Part shown: positions 31,533 to 42,514 of the stretch, piece by piece
How the letters are laid out: the number at the start of each line of letters is the position of its first letter
Position numbering within the stretch: the stretch's first letter is position 1
Assembly: GCA_007570785.1 (NCBI GenBank)
Contig: ML662449.1
Span: 15,564,922 to 15,628,921 of the forward strand
DNA length: 64,000 bases
Direction: 5' to 3'
From: Antilocapra americana
Taxonomy: Eukaryota > Chordata > Mammalia > Artiodactyla > Antilocapridae
Notes under the pieces: generated by a model
Databases searched by the model: none
What the model was told of the DNA's origin: nothing
What the model saw: only the letters and a program-made list of their open reading frames with translations
Program-made: the position numbers and the translations under genes

Positions 31533-34140
31533 CTCATTCTCTAAATAATCATCATGTCTTATATTCCCAACTGATTCAAACAAACGAATAGTTAACTTTA
31601 CTTGTATCTGCTTAGGTCCATCCATCTCCAAACTATATAATAGATAACATTAAATACTAGTGCAACTGTTCTCATTGCTGGATGGCTTTGACTCCTGCTA
31701 GCATGGGACAGTTAATTTCTGCAGACATTTTTGATTGCCAAGACTGGGGGCATGTAATATTATTATCTAGTGGATAGAAGCCAAAAATATACTTAAATAA
31801 TGTTCAGTACACAGGACAGAACCCATAACAAAGAAATATCTGGTCCAAAATATTAATTGTGTGGGAGTTGAGAAAACTACACTAGAGAGATATTTACTGG
31901 TATAACAAAGAATTACTATTATGAAAGAGGGTAAAAAGAAATAATCAGAAAAGGGAAATACGTCTAGAGAAAGGCCAAATGACAGTCACAAGCTGTTTTT
32001 ATTTGTACTATATATTCCTCAAAGAAGTTTTCATTGTCAAATGAATTGTTTTTCTTTGGACTTTAGAAGTTTGACTTTCAAGAGAAAGCTTTTAGAATCA
32101 GAATAAATCTATCATTTTAACACCTGACTAAACTACTGAAACCAAGATAAATTAAATCCCCCAGTGGATCACTAGCTATATGTGTCAGTCTGCTTCTAAA
32201 ATTAATACATGTAATGTCATGCCTTGAAACCAGTTTCCATACTTTCTCCCTGGGATATATAATACATCAAACTTTAAAGGTCCCTAGACATCTATAAAAC
32301 CAATTTTTGTGTAAGACTCATCTGTTAGCATTAACTATTTACATAAAAACTAAATTGGTTATCAAATTTGCAATCTGAGCACCTGGATAGAAACTTCCCA
32401 TTATTTTTTTTTCACTCTTTGTCTCACTTTGTCAAACAGGAAACTAAAAGCAGTCTTTGGTTTTCAAGACAGTGGAAGAATCTGTGAAAATCAACCAGCC
32501 ATTTCTTCTAGTATGGTACTGTTTTTAGGGGACGTAACTGTTTCCTGGATCCGAAGTTCTTTCATTTCTATTTTTCCTCAAAGACCTGCAGTAATTCATA
32601 TGCAACTTAAGAAAAACAAATGTACTTTATTTGTAGATGGAAGGCAATATGTTTGGAGACATTACTAGCCATTGACCCCAAAAGCAGTCAATGAAAGAAA
32701 AGCAGCAGCACTCACAATCTGGGAAAAAGAGTACCAAATAAAATAAGGTTACATCTCCTTTCTCACAAAAGAGAATCATGAGGCTCTTAAAAGTGATCAT
32801 TTATGGCCATATTATTCATATAATATGTTATAGTTTCCTCTTGTATTTTACTTCACGTATTTTTTACTGAACTGGAGAAAAAAGCCATATGCTACCATGT
32901 TTTATAGAGATACTATGTTCAGAATCTACACACTAGGTTTTATTCTAATTTTGCTAATCACTTCATTTATTTTTCTATAATACTGAAGTATACATCTATG
33001 TGCATAGATTAAGTGTATGTCTAAACATCCTTGTGGAAATTTCCATTAATTTTCTATTTTAATTATTTTCTTACAATACCTAGGATGCTGACCCAGAAGT
33101 TCACAACATAAGTGAAAAATGTGCTTGATGCAATGCTTAGCCCCATTGATTTTTTTCAGGGCATGTACAATAGAATAGCTTTCCATTTGAGTTCATGAAA
33201 ATAATAAGATTTCAGGTCCAATTGAATATTTTTTCTAAAAGGAGCTAAGAATCCCAGGAAAGAAGATTAAAAAAAAAGAGAGACAACATCAAATGATGAT
33301 AAAGGGATATTTTACTAACCTTTCTAGGAGAAACAGGAAGATGTGTGAAATTTAAGAGAGATTAAGAGAGTCCTTGATGATACGACAACCTCATTGTTTC
33401 AAAGAAACTATAAGACAGAGCATAAGTTTATCTCTAAGACAGAATTCAAGTACTGCACAAATGCTATATATATGGGACATTTTGCTTTCATTTGTAAATA
33501 CATGACATCTTTTTCTCCTACAGTTCCATGACTGATCACTCTAAATGCTTAAGTCTGAATAGGATATTCATATTTAAAAATAAAAAGGGAATGAACAAAA
33601 TGTATTAATTAAATAAGACACGAAACTGGGTTAGTGAAAGAGGAAAAAAGCAGACCGAACAATTAATGTTAAATATGAAGCTTGGTGGGCCAAAGTGTTT
33701 AAAAATCAATATATATCATCAGGAACCAATGATTACAGATCTGTGGAAATGAATAACAGAAAGATAACTGTAGGCATTTGACTCTCAATTGTAAAATAAT
33801 ACACTTAAAGTTTGCTTTGTGTTTTCTGCAGATTTATCCCAGGCCTAAAATGATTGCTTACAGCTGACAGCTTGCTGGTCTCCTAGTGATTTTAATAATT
33901 ATCTCTATTGAGTTAGCGTATTGATCTGTAGCTGCAAGCCATTTCAAAATTCCCCTTTTATCCTACTAGAGGTAATAAAATTAATGAGCCTCTTTGCCAA
34001 ACATAGCAGGGACATTGGGTACACAATTAGGTCACAATATGAAACTGAAAAAATAAACAAAATTTAAATGAAAATTTTGAGCTAAAATAAATTTATATAA
34101 GGCAATTTTTTCCTATTTAATTTGTTAAATATTGACATGA
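31533..34140. other. 2.6-kb unique gene-free stretch
   Basis: No young repeat. 33,800-34,060 has TAAT-rich, evenly composed sequence reminiscent of conserved noncoding elements. A possible exon-like open frame lies at 32,440-32,668 and is listed separately. Confidence 0.5.
32440..32668 (+). other. open frame behind a splice-acceptor-like signal (doubtful exon)
   Basis: A T-rich tract at 32,404-32,430 ends in 'caaacag' at 32,433-32,439, a good match to a 3' splice site. Behind it about 75 codons stay open to a TAG at 32,666-32,668. No codon bias, domain or donor site supports coding, and no homologous protein is known to me. An open frame this long is not rare by chance. I list it only because the acceptor is unusually good. 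Confidence 0.12.
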
Positions 34141-34144
34141 TAGC

Positions 34145-34371
34145 TGGGCTTCCATGGTAGCTCAGATAGTAAAGAATCCACCTGCAATTCAGGAGACCTG
34201 AGTTAGATCCCTGGGTTGGGAAGATCCACTGAAGAGGAAATGGCAATCCACTCCAGTATTCTTGCTGGAAAATTTCATGGGCAGAGGAGGAGCCTGGCAG
34301 GCTCAAGTCCATGGTGTCATAAAGAGTCTGGAACGACTGAGCAACTAATACTTTCACTTTCCTTTTCAGGC
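34145..34371 (+). mobile_element. Bov-tA SINE (sense)
   Basis: Reads 'gggcttccatggtagctcag' with B box 'agttagatccctgggttgg', body 'ggagcctggcaggctcaagtcc', 3' part 'gaacgactgagcaactaatac' and tail 'tttcactttccttttcagg'. Confidence 0.93.
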
Positions 34372-34575
34372 ATGCTGTTAAAACAACAACCAAAGAAATC
34401 AGATTGATTGATTATTGCATTTTCAGACTATCCTGTGCTAATATGAGTAGTAAAGCAGCTCAAATACAAGTAATTTTGAGTTAGAAAAGTACTCAGTAAT
34501 TTTTAAAAAATCATCCATGGTTGTTACATTTGTGATGAGTTTCTGAGTTCCAGTTCTGCATCAGCATGCCTGAAA
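34372..34575. other. short unique stretch
   Basis: AT-rich, nothing recognised. Confidence 0.5.
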
Positions 34576-34740
34576 TAAAATCTGGGGCTTTGCTTACTTT
34601 CTAGCTGTGAGACTTTGTTTCAGTGTCCTTGTCTGTAGAGTGGGCGTAGGATTGTACTTTCTTCAGGAGATTTTTCTGAGGAGTCAATAAGAAAGCAGGT
34701 CATGGGGAAGGTGGACCATGGGAGAAGATGCCTTTATAAA
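34576..34740 (+). mobile_element. MIR SINE
   Basis: The core 'ctttctagctgtgagactttg' followed by 'gtccttgtctgtagagtgggc' aligns with the MIR central core (cttactagctgtgtgaccttg ... ctcatctgtaaaatggg). Old, heavily diverged, sense orientation. Confidence 0.65.
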
Positions 34741-35064
34741 GTCTATAAGTTTCCATCCCAAAAGACAAGTGGTTAGATGCCTCAAGAAATTGTTCTAAGT
34801 GAACTCTTAAAAAAATAATTTTGGTTGAGAAAGTATATTACCTATTGTTTAAAATCACAAATTAATAGAATGGGAATATGTCCAATCACCGACTTTAAAA
34901 CATTTTTCCAGAGACATTCACTTTAACTTTGCAAATAATTACACAAACCTGGGGATACAGACTATTTGATATAATGAGAAATGAGGGAAATTATAAAATA
35001 TTTTCACTCCTGTACAAAAAAGAATATTTATTTGTTTCACTGGGTACTTTTAATTGTTTATAAG

Positions 35065-35118
35065 AAGGATTTTCAAAGCTATCTAATAATAAAGGATTTT
35101 CAAAGCTATCAAATAATA
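35065..35118. repeat. 27-bp tandem duplication
   Basis: Two copies of a 27-bp unit lie side by side at 35,065-35,091 and 35,092-35,118, differing at one base (ctaata versus caaata). Because 27 is divisible by three, a chance open frame here shows a repeated nine-residue block; this is not evidence of coding. Confidence 0.92.
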
Positions 35119-36583
35119 AAAGACCTAAAACTACAGGATAAATGGAGTAAACAGGCTAAACATTTGAAGTAGATACTACTAAGGAAAAAATTCAAGGCTA
35201 GATATTTCTCACTAAGCTGATATTCCTAATAAACATAGGTATTATTACAACCTGTGCCTGAAGTGTCCCCATTCTATTTACAATTAGAAAGAGCTATACC
35301 CTTAGTTTAAAGAATCATGGTTTTGAAAAGTAGAGAGGTTACACTGTCTGGCCACTGTTTTTTAAAAGTAAAAACAATCAGACTGCTATTCCTTTATTTT
35401 GAGTAATTGCAATTTTTAAAAGTAAGGTAGGCATCAGTAACTGGAAAAATTGCAGAATCAGTGGCTGGAAAAAAATCATTTTTGATCAATTTATCATCAC
35501 AACAAGTTTGTTTTTGACTCACTCATTTGCAACCACCCTGCCCCAAGAAAAACACACTCAGTTTATTTGCAGTCAAATCGCATGCTTTCCATGCAGTAGG
35601 AGTTGAGCAGCTGCATTTATTCTTGCTCCAAGTGCAAGGCTGGGCCAAGAGCAAGGACCCTGTGATAGTGGGTTTCCAGCAAAGAAACAGTGCTGGTAGG
35701 GGAGGACACTGCCTCCCATAGCTAAGAGCTTCCACTGCAAGCACAGGAAAGGAACTGTCCAACAGAGATGCGATTTGACTGCTGTTTCTGCTGACTACCT
35801 CTAACAACTGCTAGATACCTGAGGAAACAAAATAAAATGACAGTAATAAATTACTCCTTGTCTCTGGGAATGGGCCTGAAATACTCAAGGAACAACGTGC
35901 CAAACTGCTGACAGAAGTCAGCTGTGCTCTTTTTGTCTGGACGCACATCTTATTTATAAAACCAACTTGAGAATAATAATTTGGTATATGAAAAGATATA
36001 AGGAAGTCCAAGGGAAGGGAAACCAGCCAAAAATCCTAACATATCCTCCTTTGAAATCAATTTGCTTTAAAATGGATGTTTTTCTTTAAGTCAAATTTAT
36101 TTTTAGATTTATACTAGTTTTAAAAGTATACCATGTTTACATCAAATTTAAAATACAAACTAGGCAACACTGGCTATAATGTGAAACAGTATACATGACT
36201 TAAACATTTAAACAAAGGCTTAAGATCAATTAAAAAATAAAGACCGAAGAGCAAATAAAAATAAGAAAAGATTGTCATTGATAACTACATAAAAATCATT
36301 CACTATAGAAATATTTCAGATTTTACATTACTGTGAACTAGGCAAAATTTTATAGACTTGGCTATATTAGTGGCTGAATTTTTGAAACCCAATGATATAA
36401 GAAAAAAAAAAAAATCAGCTTCCTGCCTCCCACTCTCAATGGTTGCCTTTTACAGAAAAAGTCTATTATCTAATTTCTCCTCATATTCTAAATATCTAAC
36501 AAGGTCAAAATATGCAAAATTTTAAAAGATAATGATCATAGAACAAGAACTATAGCCAAATTTTAGCTCATACAATATGAGAT
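35119..36583. other. unique stretch with a GC-richer island
   Basis: 35,520-35,830 is clearly richer in G and C than its surroundings and has no recognised repeat. It could be an exapted old repeat, an enhancer or an old exon. Open frames on both strands there have no familiar motif. The remainder is AT-rich. Confidence 0.45.
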
Positions 36584-36835
36584 TTGGCAAACTATAGCTT
36601 GTGTACCAAAATTGATACACAACTTGTGTAAATAAAATTTTACTATAACATAGCCATATCCATTCATTTACATGTTGCATATGGCTGCTTCCAAATTATG
36701 ACAGAGTAACTGCAATGGAGACTGTATGGTCTGCAAATTTAACTTTTTACAGTGGTAAATATTAGGTATTTCCTATCTGGTTTTTTACACAAAAATTTTG
36801 CCAATCCCTGATACAAAATTTGCTAACCCCTGATC
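36584..36835. mobile_element. hAT-type MITE
   Basis: The terminal word 'ttggcaaactatagcttgtg' at the left and 'gctaacccctg' at the right are diverged inverted ends of a widespread mammalian non-autonomous hAT element. Internal text such as 'gtaaataaaattttactataacatagccat' and 'catatggctgcttccaaatta' agrees. The right terminus is present twice (about 36,791-36,812 and 36,814-36,834). Subfamily name uncertain. Confidence 0.75.
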
Positions 36836-37277
36836 AAAAGGGTATATAAAAATTTAGCAGGATTACTTCACATTTCTTTTCCTATGAAGATATTATACAA
36901 AATAAATTGGGGGAAAACCCTGTAAAACACAAAGTATAAATAACTATGATGTTATTATGAAATCTATTTACATGTAAAAATTTTCTGGAACAGAGGAGGC
37001 TAACAATATAATATTTACTTATTATTGTAAGCAATTGAGATAATGTGTGTGAAAATGCTTTGAACACTGGAACAAGCTAAACAGATTAATTGAATTATCA
37101 TTAGGCACAAGACCATTAATTAGAGAAAGAACTTGTTCACAATATACTAACATACAATTTAGTCATTAAATCATCGAGCAGGCATGGTTAATTTTACCTT
37201 TCCTTACTCTTAATAACATGAATCTTAGTCTGGCTGTTTTGATTTCAAAGAATTGGCAACCCACCAAGTTAGTCCCA
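36836..37277. other. gene-free AT-rich stretch
   Basis: Nothing recognised. Confidence 0.5.
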
Positions 37278-37437
37278 TGGTTCTTATCCTGGCTGCACAT
37301 TATAGTCACCTGGAGAGGCTTCAAACAAAATACCAAGTGCTGGTCCCATATCCCAGACCTATTAAATTAGAATCTCTTGTTGATTTTCAAAAACTCACCA
37401 GACGCTTCTAATATGCAGCCAGGTTCAAGAAGCATAA
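37278..37437. mobile_element. palindromic hAT-Charlie MITE (MER20-like)
   Basis: Arms at 37,288-37,305 (cctggctgcacattatag) and 37,405-37,423 (cttctaatatgcagccagg) are inverted repeats of one another. The interior 'tcacctggagaggcttcaaa' and 'ctggtcccatatcccagacct' is the usual interior of this group of MITEs. Confidence 0.75.
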
Positions 37438-37914
37438 ACTATTGAAATAAATATATAAATAAAAGGAACTGGTTTTTAGGGTTGATATGGAATGAAGAGG
37501 TAAATTTCATGGGAATCTAAGACTAAGATTCATAATAGCCCAGGGATTCATGGAACATTGAATTAAGAAAGTTCCCACAAGAATAAACAGGCACATAAAT
37601 GTGACTCAGTCCTATTTCTCTTGTCAACTTTTCTTCAGTTTCTATTCTCCCATAAATTTTTGGTCAGTGCTTCAGAGGTCTCATGGACCTCTGGTGTCAA
37701 TTCCAATTTATGGCAAAATTACCATAATCTTTTATTTTCCTATGCCTAATTTCTTCATTTTTTAAAATTCAGTCTAACCAACAAAATACCCTCAAAGTAA
37801 GATAGCTTTTCTCACTGTTTTTATTTCATGGAAGATTGTTAGTTACTGGGCATTCTTTTTAATTATCCATCTTTGGTCATGTGGCCAGTGTTTCTGGCTA
37901 AAGGGGGATAAATT
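37438..37914. other. gene-free stretch
   Basis: No recognised repeat or coding signal. Confidence 0.5.
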
Positions 37915-39002
37915 AAAGAGTGTAGTGCCAGCCAACAGGCACATGAAAGGTGTGGAACACCATTGGTTACCAGGGAAATGGAAATCAAAAGCACTCTGAG
38001 ACATAGCATTACTTCTATTAGAATGACTATTGTCAAAGAGACAAAAAATAACAAGAGCTGGGTGAGGATATGAAGGAAAGAAAACTCCTGTGCACTCAAA
38101 AAAATAAAGATAGAGCTACCATATGATCCAGCAATTCTACTTCTGAATATTTATTCAAAGGAAATGAAAACAGAGAGAAATATTACTATGCTCACTTCAG
38201 CATCATTTACAACAGCCTATGCATTTAAGCAACCTACGGCATTCAGTTGATGAACAGATGAATAAAAAAATTGATGTAAATACACTGGGATATTACTCTG
38301 AAAAGGAAGGAAATTTGCAAAAATATGGATGGATCTTGAGCAAATTAAGCAAAGTGAAATAATGCAGACGGGAAAAGACAAATATTGTATGATCTTGCAT
38401 ATATGTGGGCTTCCCGGGTGGATCAGTGGTTAAAGACTGCCTGCAATTCAGGAGAGGCAGGTTCAGTCCTTGGGTTTGGAAGATCCCCTGGAGGAGGGCA
38501 TGGCAACCCACTCCAGTATTCTTGTCTAGAGAATTTTGTGAATAGAGGGGCCTGGTGAGCTACAGTCCATGGGGTTGCAAAGAGTCAGACACAACTGAAG
38601 CAACTGAGCACACCTGCATTCTTATAGGTAGTCTAAAAAATAAACAAAAAACAAACTCATAGAAATGAAAAACAGATTGGTTGTGCTAGAGATAGGTGGG
38701 CTAAACGGGTAAAGGTCATGAAAAGGTATAAACTAGTTATAATAAACACATCCTGTAAATGTCACATGCGTGTTAACCATAGGTAATAAGACTGTATGGT
38801 ACATATGGAAGTTGCTAACAGAGTAAAGCTTAAAAAAGTTCTCATCATAAGAAAAAAATGTAACTGTATAGTGATGGATGCTAGCTAGACTTATTGTGGT
38901 GATCATTTTGCAAAATGTACAGATTTCAGGTCATTATATTACACATTTGAAATTAATAAAATATTATGTGTCAGCTATATCTCAGTTAAAGAATAAAAAC
39001 TG
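37915..39002 (+). mobile_element. L1 3' end, sense, split by a SINE
   Basis: Late ORF2 ('taccatatgatccagcaattctactt', 'gatgaacagatgaata') leads into the 3' UTR ('ggtgatcattttgcaaaatgtac', 'atgtgtcagctatatctcagtt') and ends in an A-rich tail near 39,000. The SINE at 38,407-38,616 interrupts it in the 3' UTR. Old (L1MA/L1MB-like age), no frame open. Confidence 0.88.
38407..38616 (+). mobile_element. Bov-tA SINE inserted in L1
   Basis: Reads 'gggcttcccgggtggatcagtggttaaag', B box 'aggttcagtccttgggtt', body to 'gagtcagacacaactgaagcaactgagcac'. L1 3'-UTR text continues directly on both sides. Confidence 0.93.
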
Positions 39003-39216
39003 CTAGGGCCAGACTGAAACCAGTTAGTTACATATAGCTAGTGTCCACCAAGGCTTTCCTCACTTAGTGTTTTCTTTCCCCTATCTTTACTTCTTTCATT
39101 TAGTCTTCTCTACTCTCTAAAACAAAATAAAATACTCTATAACCATCCTTATATTTCTAACATATTTCAACTGGCATTAGAATATTCAGCTTTCTTGATT
39201 AAAACATGTATTACTA

Positions 39217-39446
39217 TGTGCATGCATGTGTGTATGCTAAATCGTTTCAAGTCCTACTCTGCAACACTGTGAAATGCAAACTGCCAGGTTCCTCTGTCTA
39301 TGAGGTTCGTTAGGCAAGAATACTGGAGTGGGTAGCCATTTCCTTCTCCAGGGGATCAGCATGACTCAGGGATCTAACCCATCTCTCTAATGTCTCCTAT
39401 GTTGGCAGGGAGGTTCTTTGCCACTAATGCCACCTGGGAAACCCCG
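39217..39446 (-). mobile_element. Bov-tA SINE (antisense)
   Basis: A short TG-rich stretch ('gtgcatgcatgtgtgtatgc') leads into 'tactggagtgggtagccatttcct' and the inverted head 'ggttctttgccactaatgccacctggg'. Diverged more than average. Confidence 0.9.
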
Positions 39447-40633
39447 TAGTTATAATACACCAGCTACTAATGAAAATTAAGCAAAATATCTAGCAAAGCT
39501 AGATTTTTTTTTTGTTCTCCACGTTAGACATATGACCCAAAAAATCATGTTTAAATAATTTTTGAAGAGAATTGTTATTTGTTATCAATCCAGAATAGGT
39601 AATACGGAATTGTTAATAGTTCCATTTTCTAAGCAACTTTTATAAACTTTTACATTACTTAGCCTAGTCAAAAGTTGTCATTTTTTAAAAAACAAACTCT
39701 TTCTTTTCCCACTAATCTTTGTCAGTCTTCTTTTTATCTGCTAAGCTTGGCAATGGTTTTCTGAAACTGCAACTAAATTTATTCTTTTATACAGAGTTAT
39801 TTAGCATTCTTGAATCAAGAGAAATAGACAATCACCATAAAACAATGTACTTCAAAACAAATATATCATGTTGATCTCATTTTTTTTTAATTCCCTCACA
39901 AATGTCTTGGGATTTGAAAGGGCGTTTTTCTTTCAGTAATAAACCATTATCTTGTCACACTGGATAATAATTCCTTTAGTAGAGTTGTCTCAATATCCCC
40001 AAGTCTTTTTCTTCTTTTCACTTGGATAGCTTCAGCACTTAGATATTAGAATAAAATAGTGAGAAACTAAATATAATGGCTTATGTTTTGGCAAGGTATC
40101 AACATAAGCTCTGTAAGTGAGGTGCCAGTTCCTTAGTCATCGTCTGAAACACATTTCATAGGCCTGAGCAGCATAATTTGTTTAGACTCAAGTCAGTGGT
40201 AAGAGACTCAATAATTTTGTTTCCTTTTCAAATGAGTTATATGGAATCTTTTAAATTTGAATAGCTCTCTTCTTTTATCGGCATGTTCTACACCAAGTGA
40301 TTAAGCCTTACACGGTGGCAGTTCGGTAGGCAATCATAAAAGGCAATATATTTTTTCTCAGTGATCTGTACCTGTCCTCTTTTGGGAGGAGTAAAACAGT
40401 AAAGCAAAAAACATTTGGCTCACATATTCAAGTCACTTTTTATATTAGCTGTGTCTCTTTTTCTGTCTCATGATATTCTATTATACCTTGAATAATATTG
40501 TCAGTTCTTCTCAAGAACCCCAACTTGATATTTTCAATTGAATGTGGAAAAGGCATCTCAAGGAATATCAGTCAAAGTAGTACTCTTTGTTTTGTTTTCT
40601 TTGTGAGAGTCAAGGTAGACTGAAGGTGAAGAG

Positions 40634-40680
40634 CAGAGGCTGGCAAACTATGGTCCACGGGCCCAAAATGGCCCCGTGTG
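40634..40680. mobile_element. hAT MITE terminal fragment
   Basis: 'gaggctggcaaactatggtccacgggcccaaaatggcccc' is a good match to the terminus of the same hAT group seen at 36,584. The rest of the element is not recognisable. Confidence 0.65.
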
Positions 40681-42467
40681 TGTATGACCCTTGAAGTAGG
40701 AGTGTTTTCTACAGATAAACATTTGCAATCTATGATATGATAGGGAACATTGGAATCAATTTATCTGGAAAGCATCCTGGTTTGGCTAAATCACGTTGGG
40801 CTAGCTTTGCAATCTCCCTATCCTTTAACTACTTCACAGTTCATATGCTTAGAAAAAAAAATAATAAAATTAAAAAACCTACAAAGGCATATGCCTAGAT
40901 GGTAATTGCAGGTTTTGGTGGAAAAATTGCACATAACTTCTTCTTTTTCCCACATGAGTTTTTAGATACAGTACATTTGCAAAAGTTTCTGTGCTAAATA
41001 GATAATTGTTTCATGATACAAAAACGCTATGGAAATTATTAAGCAGTAAATGGGAAAATTTCATATCAAATGTCATTGGAGAAAATGGATTAGCATCAAA
41101 TTTTTTTCTTGGGAGAAAAGATTTAGATGAATATGTGTTTGAAATTTTAAAAATATTAAAGCCCCTTAGCTGTATATATTCTTATTTGTATTAAAAATAT
41201 TCAAACCTTTTGGGAAAACAAAACATACAAATATAGGTTCATACTAGACAAATTAAACAATTACTTTAAGTTTACAGTAAAATATGTAAAGTCATCCAAT
41301 GTTAAGAAAAAGGAATATCTATATGATATGTACACTATTAAAAAAGCTAAACATCTCTAGATTGAGTTTGTTTATGATTCAAATTTGGCTTCTACCATTT
41401 AACAGCCCTTACCTTTAGTACTTGTAATTTATATTTATTTCTTTTTTTTTTCCAAAATAGGGGAAAATACACTATTTTCTTAATAAGGATACTCTGAGTG
41501 CTGAGTAAGATATATCATGAAAAGATTTTAGCACAAGGCCTAGAATGCAAAATGCTTAATTTTTATTCAAATCAAATTTATATAAAAGTATTATTTCTAT
41601 GTGTACATCTTTGTTTATCAAGTATGAAATAGAAACAGTAGCAAATCAGAAAGTTAAATCATTAAGAAGCAAACAATTGTTTACTATATTTCTTATTATT
41701 ATAAGAAGCATGTCACATAGAGTCAAAAACATCAACCCAAGTCCTAGCTTTGCCACTTCCTTAATTTATAACTTTGGAGATGACATTAGATTTCTTTCAA
41801 GCTTCATTTCTTTAAATCTATAAAACCAGTACATATCAGTTGTCTTCTTATTTGACAATGCAGTGAAAAGCAAATTAGATAAGGCAATATCCTTTAAATT
41901 ACAGATAGTAGAGGCAATTTTAATTGCTTGGCAAATCTTAAAATTGCCAAGTACTTGGCAAGTCTTAAAATTAAGTTTGTATTGCTAATAATTTTAAATC
42001 CAGGGTGTTAAGCCTGTTCTCATCTGTTCCTTAATTTACCCTAGTCTACCGGTCTCTGAAAAAAGTGGTCTTCAAAATCAAAATAATAAACCTGCTGAGA
42101 TTCTGAGAGCCAAAATGTTAATTATTTCTTGACTTAATGTGATGCAGAATCTTTCAAAGTGAGATCACTGCTGCTTTAAGCTTGCACACTGCATCAGTCT
42201 GAAGGTATATGACAAACATTCTAGTTCCTCCAGGAAGAGAGTTCAGCATGGGAGCCAGATGAATATGATTAACCCTGCTTTGTTTCCAGAAATGCTACTT
42301 CCCAGGTTAGTATAAAATATCATATCCTTATATATATCAAACCAATTCTCAAATATTATTTTCTCAAATATCCTCTATTTTGAATGATCTACCTAACAAC
42401 TTCAAACAACTAAATTCTACGAATCTGTGATTCATTATTGTGAGCCATCATGAGTTAACTGAACCAG

Positions 42468-42514
42468 CTCTGTCTCTCTCTCTCTGTATATGTATATACA
42501 TACATATATATCTC
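42468..42514. repeat. compound (CT)n / (TA/CA)n microsatellite
   Basis: A run of CT units is followed by 'gtatatgtatatacatacatatatat'. Confidence 0.85.

Noticed and set aside
35523..35807. 94-codon minus-strand frame in the GC-richer island
   Set aside because: Higher GC lowers the stop frequency. No motif is recognisable and the opposite strand is open as well, which points to composition.
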